From NCBI GenBank assembly GCA_037444845.1, contig JBBILQ010000046.1, positions 1-22,085 of the forward strand: a stretch of DNA of 22,085 nt, given 5' to 3'. Numbering within the stretch: position 1 is the first letter of the stretch; every line of letters begins with the position of its first letter. The notes beneath the pieces were generated by a model. That model worked only from the letters and a program-made list of their open reading frames with translations. It had not been told where the DNA came from and made no database searches. This DNA is from JARYMI01 sp037444845 (GTDB lineage Bacteria; Acidobacteriota; Aminicenantia; Aminicenantales; UBA8522). This document shows, one piece after another, positions 17,998 through 22,085 of this stretch. A program made the position numbers and the translations under genes.

Positions 17998-18821
17998 TTT
18001 GATGAGTCAAGACTTTTTTTGATCTTGGCTAAAAGGACCTGGAGAGAAAACGGCTTTGTGATGAAATCTTCCGCCCCGGTTCTGAGTCCTTTGAGGACGT
18101 CAGCCTCCGCGGAGAGGGAGCTCAGGATGATGACGGGGACCCGGGCATTTTCCCTATTTTTCCGGAAGATCGACAAGAATTGGAACCCGTTGAGGTCGGG
18201 AATGAAGATGTCAAGAAGAATCAAATCAGGGCTCTCGTTAAGGGCTTTTTTCAGGCCTTCCATCCCAGAAAGAGAAGAAATAACATCGTAATTTTCCTTG
18301 GCAAGAAAGTGGCTGATGATTTTAACAGTCGTCGGGTCGTCATCGACGACGAGAATCTTTTTGGTTTTAGGAGGCGACTCCGGCTCAATGGCGGGCAAGC
18401 TTTCTTGAAGGGCTGGGGAGGCTGGAGTTTCCAAGAGCTTCTTGATGATCAAAAATTTTTCCAAATCGCTCTCTTTTATCGCTTTTTTCGTGTTCTCTTT
18501 TAAGTTTTTGAAAACAGCGATTTCCTCTTTGGCTCCGTTGTTTTTCAAGTTCTCGAGGATGTTTTCGAGTTCCTTGATCCTGGCTGCTTCTTCAAAAGCG
18601 GTGGTTATCAGTTTAATCATTTTCTCTTTGATCTGGTTTATCGCCCTCCGGTGGTCGCTCAGCTCTTCCCCAATGCGCTGAATCATACGCGTGAACTCTC
18701 CTTGGTCGAGAGATAGACGGATTTTAGGCAAGCTCTCCGAGTTTTGACCCGCGCGGCCCGAAGCAGGTTTTCCCATGCTCTTAGGCCGTTTTGTTGCAAG
18801 CGGCTGTCCGGTTTTTTCCAT
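17994..18821 (-). CDS. Response regulator with N-terminal coiled coil and C-terminal receiver domain
   Basis: In this 275-residue protein residues about 154-275 form a complete REC domain: acidic pocket Asp160-162 (VVDDDP), phospho-acceptor Asp204 (LILLDIFIPDLNG), Ser234/235 (ILSS) and Lys256 (TKPF). The first 150 residues are charged and helix-rich, with a likely coiled coil at about 40-130 and a Pro-rich linker before the receiver. There is no DNA-binding, GGDEF or other output domain. Output is therefore probably by protein contact. It is the first gene of a coupled operon and overlaps the HEAT gene by 4 nt. No histidine kinase is encoded nearby. Confidence 0.88.
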   Translation of the reverse strand: MEKTGQPLATKRPKSMGKPASGRAGQNSESLPKIRLSLDQGEFTRMIQRIGEELSDHRRAINQIKEKMIKLITTAFEEAARIKELENILENLKNNGAKEEIAVFKNLKENTKKAIKESDLEKFLIIKKLLETPASPALQESLPAIEPESPPKTKKILVVDDDPTTVKIISHFLAKENYDVISSLSGMEGLKKALNESPDLILLDIFIPDLNGFQFLSIFRKNRENARVPVIILSSLSAEADVLKGLRTGAEDFITKPFSLQVLLAKIKKSLDSSK

Positions 18822-18873
18822 TTTGATACCGTCCTGTCTGGGCTATGTCCCCTCTATTACCTCTTAGGCAACG

Positions 18874-18902
18874 AAAAAAATCCATCGCCTCTCTGGATGA
18901 TT
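18874..18902 (-). terminator. Possible intrinsic terminator downstream of the CBM9/esterase-fold gene
   Basis: Read on the minus strand, AATCATC and GATGGATT can form a short stem (7 bp with one bulge, 9-nt loop) directly followed by seven T. It lies about 100 nt after the stop of the secreted esterase-fold gene (19000) and before the response-regulator gene. It would separate the two transcripts. The stem is short, so efficiency is uncertain. I found no other clear motif in 18822-18999. Confidence 0.4.
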
Positions 18903-18999
18903 CGTGGGGGGATTTTCTGCTTTTTTAGATAGTCGGAAGCGGGGATTCAGGGTCACCCACAACGATAAAATTAAAGCCACACCGAGCAGGCTGACGGGA

Positions 19000-21033
19000 C
19001 TATTTCTTTTCGTGTTCTTTATCAGGCTGCCTTTTTGGCGGCTTCGTGAACACAGCCGAACTTCCCAAGATGTCTTTCAACCAGCCCGCGATTTCATCCC
19101 AACTGCTCGAAACACCGAAACCTCCGCGGCCGCCGGGCTTGACCTCAATCAGCCTGACGTTCATTCCGAGCGCCTTGAGCTTCGCTGCGAAGTCCCGGGC
19201 ATCTTCCGGACGGCTGGTCTCACCCCTTGGGCCGATTTGATCCGGCAGGCCTGGCAGGTCCAGTTGGCCATGGACAATCAGGATGTTCTGGCTCCTTGCC
19301 CGGGCGGCAAGGTCGAGGAGGTTTTCGACCCCGGCATCCCCGGGCTGATTGAATATCCCCATCCGGCTCATCACTCCCCGGAACATATCCGGGTTGAGGA
19401 AAGCCAGCCGGAGAGCACCGTAAGCTCCTCTCCCAGACCCGTCCAGGACGATACTCTTTTCGTTGACTTTATACAATTTCTTCAGGTGGTTGATGCACTC
19501 CATAACTTGCTGGCTCGCCCCGCCGGCGTACAACCCGGACGGGCTCTCGGGCTCGGGCGCCAGGAGAATGATATCGCCGGCCCGTTTCTTCCCTGCGGGG
19601 CCGTAGTAAGCGGCGGCCAGGGCGCCAAGCGCCTGCTCTCCTCCTGGGCCTCCGCTCAGGGTGACGAGAAGGGGCAGCGGCGTTTTGGGGTCATACCATT
19701 CGGGAATGAAAACCGAGTATGGTTTGAGGGAGCCGTCGCCCGACGCGCGATAAGCTATCCGGACAACCCGGCCGTTCAGGAAAAGCGCCGGCTTCCCGTC
19801 CTCCACGCTCTTAAAAAGGTCATTCATCTCTTCATTCCACTGCTCGATTCTATCGAGGGGGGCAAAGGGAGGCGCATCGGCCATGAATTCTTCTATCCAC
19901 TGCAGCCTGATCTCGAGCGTCGGCAGGCTCTCCCGGAAAACCTCGTCCTTCTGCGCAACTTCTCCTTTCTTTATCTCATCAAGCTTGGCGGCCCGGGCGT
20001 CGAGTTCTGTCTTATCCACGAGGAAGAAATGCTTATCCTCGGTGAATTTCAGTACGCCTTTGTCGTCGATGACACCAAGGCTGAGGTCGTAATGGCCGGT
20101 GGCCGGTTTTTCGATCTCGACCGGGAAATCCAGCATGTTCATCCCTTTGTCGAAGGCGAGATCCTGCTTCGATATTTGAGAACCCAGGACGGAACTCAGA
20201 ACCGTCGTCAACTGCCAGCCTTTTTGGGCTGAGGGAGACTGGACGGCCAGTCGGATTTTCCTCTCCGACTCAAGATAGAAATGGCTGGCGTTGAGCAGGG
20301 ACTGGAATTCGGGGGTAGCAGGAAGACGGGGCACGAACGTGAAAACCATCCCCCGGCTTTTTTGGGGTACTTCCCATTCAGAGTTCGAATCTGCAACAAG
20401 CTGGACGGTTTTTCTCTTGCCGGCGTCGACGTCCGCGTATTCCAGGTTGATTCCCCATTCCGGATGAAGAAAGGGCCGGAAAAAGGGGATATAGACCCAG
20501 GGAACAGCGAATTCGGCAACAAAGGATTTCTTGTCGGCGCCGGGAACGATCGTGAGCTGGATATCCTTGGTAAATCCCTGAGGAAATGGCTCCCCGTCGC
20601 GATTGACCACGACCTTGGCGGGTTCGCCTTCGCGGAGAGTGAGCCCGAAGACGATGAAACTCGATCTTTCAGTTTGCTTTGAAGGCTGGACAAACACAAG
20701 GAAGAGCATGTCGCCGAACTGGGCGCCCCGCCGGGGGAAATTGAGAATATCGTCCTTCACATCCACGGCAGCATAGAAATATCCGGCATCGAACGCAAAA
20801 CGGGCCATCACGGCGAGGTCGGCTGAAGGCTCGAGCGGGGTTCCGTCGATCGCCTGGTTGACCGGCCATTCCTGAATGCCGGTCCAATCATCCACCTTTC
20901 CATCCACAACGATTTTATTATCGGCCTGGAATATCCGTGGCTTTTCTACGGGCTGGGCAGACAGGGTGGGGTTTCTGGTGGCCACAAGGGCGAACAACGC
21001 TGCTATGAACATTATGCGTAACCTTTTTACCAT
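19000..21033 (-). CDS. Secreted CBM9-like plus esterase-fold protein, probably catalytically altered
   Basis: This 677-residue protein has an N-terminal signal peptide (about 1-26, ending LSAQ). A CBM9/DOMON-like sugar-binding domain follows (about 36-235: IVVDGKVDDWTG, YFYAAVDVKDD, FVAEFAVPW). After a middle region with a helical segment (340-410) comes an alpha/beta hydrolase domain of the esterase D/PHB-depolymerase type (about 425-655). At the nucleophile elbow, where relatives have GxSxG, this protein has G-S-G-R-G (532-536), so Gly534 occupies the serine position. The C-terminal loop where His is expected reads GGRGGF. Asp592 in HGQLD is kept. The C terminus is very basic. The ATG at 21033 follows AAGGA. 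The weak TAAAAT at 21066-21071 (minus) could be its -10. Confidence 0.8.
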   Translation of the reverse strand: MVKRLRIMFIAALFALVATRNPTLSAQPVEKPRIFQADNKIVVDGKVDDWTGIQEWPVNQAIDGTPLEPSADLAVMARFAFDAGYFYAAVDVKDDILNFPRRGAQFGDMLFLVFVQPSKQTERSSFIVFGLTLREGEPAKVVVNRDGEPFPQGFTKDIQLTIVPGADKKSFVAEFAVPWVYIPFFRPFLHPEWGINLEYADVDAGKRKTVQLVADSNSEWEVPQKSRGMVFTFVPRLPATPEFQSLLNASHFYLESERKIRLAVQSPSAQKGWQLTTVLSSVLGSQISKQDLAFDKGMNMLDFPVEIEKPATGHYDLSLGVIDDKGVLKFTEDKHFFLVDKTELDARAAKLDEIKKGEVAQKDEVFRESLPTLEIRLQWIEEFMADAPPFAPLDRIEQWNEEMNDLFKSVEDGKPALFLNGRVVRIAYRASGDGSLKPYSVFIPEWYDPKTPLPLLVTLSGGPGGEQALGALAAAYYGPAGKKRAGDIILLAPEPESPSGLYAGGASQQVMECINHLKKLYKVNEKSIVLDGSGRGAYGALRLAFLNPDMFRGVMSRMGIFNQPGDAGVENLLDLAARARSQNILIVHGQLDLPGLPDQIGPRGETSRPEDARDFAAKLKALGMNVRLIEVKPGGRGGFGVSSSWDEIAGWLKDILGSSAVFTKPPKRQPDKEHEKK

Positions 21034-21112
21034 GGCTGCAGTCCTTCCCGTAGTCTCATTTTTCTATTTTAGAGCATTTCTCGGCGCTTGAACAGGTCTG
21101 TGTTTGTGGCGG

Positions 21113-21141
21113 TTGCAAAAACAAAAGACAAGCCGTAAAAT
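21113..21141 (+). promoter_or_regulatory. Promoter of tRNA-Gly and the octanoyltransferase gene
   Basis: TTGCAA (21113-21118) and TAAAAT (21136-21141) are spaced by 17 bases. The start should fall near 21148, about 34 nt before the tRNA 5' end. It is the only good plus-strand promoter seen between the divergent esterase-fold gene and the tRNA, so it probably serves both tRNA and downstream gene. Confidence 0.6.
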
Positions 21142-21181
21142 AAAGGCCGCTGGCTGAAACTTAAGTGCCTGGCCAGACCGA

Positions 21182-21253
21182 GCGGGCATAACTCAGCGGT
21201 AGAGTACGAGCTTCCCAAGCTCGGAGTCGCGGGTTCGAATCCCGTTGCCCGCT
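21182..21253 (+). tRNA. tRNA-Gly (anticodon CCC)
   Basis: A full cloverleaf is visible. The acceptor stem is GCGGGCA/TGCCCGC and the D stem is ACTC/GAGT with AGCGGTA in the loop. The anticodon stem CGAGC/GCTCG surrounds loop TTCCCAA, with CCC at 21214-21216. The T arm is GCGGG-TTCGAAT-CCCGT. The discriminator base is T, as usual for glycine. CCA is not encoded. It reads the GGG codon. It ends 10 nt before the next start codon. Confidence 0.96.
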
Positions 21254-21263
21254 CTTTTATTCC

Positions 21264-22079
21264 ATGAGAAACTGGAACCTTATCATCGAAAATCTCCCCC
21301 TGCCGGGCCCGTGGAACATGGCCGTCGATGAATACTTCTTCCTCTCTCTCGGCCCAGAGCCTCAAACGCACGTCCGCTTCTATCAGTGGGAAAGGCCGAC
21401 GGTCTCGCTGGGCTGCTCCCAGGTCGCGGAAAAAATCGTCGACCTCGATTCCTGCCGGAGGAAGGGAATTGACGTTGTGCGGAGGATGACGGGCGGAAAA
21501 CTCGTCCTTCACCACCGGGAAGTGACCTACTCAATCTGCTCGTCTGACGTGGAGGTTTTTTCATCCACCTTAGCCCAATCCTACAGGCTGATCTCCCACG
21601 CTCTGATAAGCGGATTGAAGGAGATGGGCCTGAAGGCCAGGCTGGCCGGCCCGGCCCCTTCTTTTTATGGTGAGGGTAATTTTCCTTGTTTTTCCTACCC
21701 CGCCCGCGATGAAGTCGAAATCGACGGCAAGAAAATCATCGGCAGCGCCCAGAAGAGGGTCGGACAGAAATTTCTCCAGCATGGCTCAATCCTGCTTGAG
21801 AATGAAGAGGAGCTGTTGAGACAGGCCTTGGCTCCCTCAGAAAAAATCGGCCGGCTGCGGATGGTTTCTCTGTCCGAGGCACTCGGGAGGCCGGTGAGCT
21901 TTGACTGGGCCGTGGACAGGTTGAGGCGAGGCATCGCCGGTTATTTCGGAATCACCTTCAATCCGAAGAGTTTTGCGCCTGAAGAGACAAGAATCATAGA
22001 GGAGATCGAGAGGACGAAATACGGCACAGAAGAATGGACGTTCGGGAAGCGGAGAGCTCAACGAGACCTTGAGTATTGA
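21264..22079 (+). CDS. lipM: LipM-type octanoyltransferase (biotin/lipoate protein ligase family)
   Basis: The 271-residue protein belongs to the BPL/LplA/LipB fold. RRMTGGKLVLH (73-83) is the RRxxGGxxVxH ligand-binding motif. PCF with Cys142, followed by DEVEIDGKKIIGSAQKR (149-165, conserved Lys157), matches the LipM group. In that group a Cys takes octanoyl from octanoyl-ACP and passes it to lipoyl domains such as GcvH or E2. A lipoate ligase is the alternative, but the Cys and GSAQ motif favour LipM. The ATG at 21264 lies only 10 nt after tRNA-Gly and has no Shine-Dalgarno sequence. Processing of the tRNA 3' end would leave a nearly leaderless mRNA. The gene is complete, ending in TGA at 22077-22079. 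Confidence 0.85.
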   Translation: MRNWNLIIENLPLPGPWNMAVDEYFFLSLGPEPQTHVRFYQWERPTVSLGCSQVAEKIVDLDSCRRKGIDVVRRMTGGKLVLHHREVTYSICSSDVEVFSSTLAQSYRLISHALISGLKEMGLKARLAGPAPSFYGEGNFPCFSYPARDEVEIDGKKIIGSAQKRVGQKFLQHGSILLENEEELLRQALAPSEKIGRLRMVSLSEALGRPVSFDWAVDRLRRGIAGYFGITFNPKSFAPEETRIIEEIERTKYGTEEWTFGKRRAQRDLEY

Positions 22080-22085
22080 TTTTTT

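Noticed and set aside
18822..18999. Riboswitch (for example c-di-GMP) before the response-regulator operon
   Set aside because: I looked for a conserved aptamer core and saw only one short hairpin with a T tract, better read as a terminator of the gene upstream on that strand.
18904..20232. Long plus-strand open frame (about 442 codons) opposite the CBM9/esterase-fold gene
   Set aside because: It is an antisense shadow of a clear secreted protein. Its sequence has no recognisable domain and it begins with no ribosome binding site.

Overview
The window reads as a bacterial chromosome segment of moderately high GC. Gene packing is dense, with many 1-4 nt stop/start overlaps. There are no phage, plasmid, CRISPR or transposase genes. 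The organism is diderm, because an outer-membrane beta-barrel protein is present. It probably has an anaerobic lifestyle, suggested by FeoAB ferrous iron uptake and an oxygen-sensitive radical SAM maturase. The gene mix would fit an Acidobacteriota/Aminicenantes-type genome, but that is a guess from style, not from a marker gene. TAG is the normal stop for at least feoA, feoB, acpS and the YaiO-like gene.

Region 1 (1-2740). A Fur-box-controlled feoAB operon lies between two same-orientation copies of a non-coding palindromic repeat. The first copy follows a missing gene start and leaves only a short C-terminal gene remnant. A second palindromic element supplies the feoB stop codon. Region 2 (2739-7337, minus strand) runs bactofilin, uvrB, uvrC, acpS. 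A perfect-consensus sigma70 promoter precedes bactofilin, and an extended -10 promoter sits almost on the uvrB start codon. Region 3 (7354-13240, plus strand) runs an anaerobic sulfatase-maturase-like radical SAM protein with a SEC-C tail, an EcsA-like ABC ATPase with its permease, and an OPT-family transporter split by one in-frame amber codon.

Region 4 (13247-14153, minus) is a Tat-exported dienelactone hydrolase with its own promoter. Region 5 (14194-18821, minus) is the most interesting block. It is a translationally coupled four-gene operon: a coiled-coil response regulator, a membrane-anchored HEAT-repeat protein, a processive GT2 polysaccharide synthase, and a TPR plus YaiO-type outer-membrane barrel. 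It looks like a compact, phospho-signal-controlled exopolysaccharide synthesis and export system. Region 6 (19000-21033, minus) is a secreted CBM9-like plus esterase-fold protein whose nucleophile and histidine positions look substituted. Region 7 (21113-22079, plus) is a tRNA-Gly(CCC) followed after only 10 nt by a LipM-type octanoyltransferase gene, under one good promoter.

No stretch longer than 300 bases lacks a gene. The largest gaps (about 285 bases each, before feoA and after feoB) hold repeats and regulatory sites.
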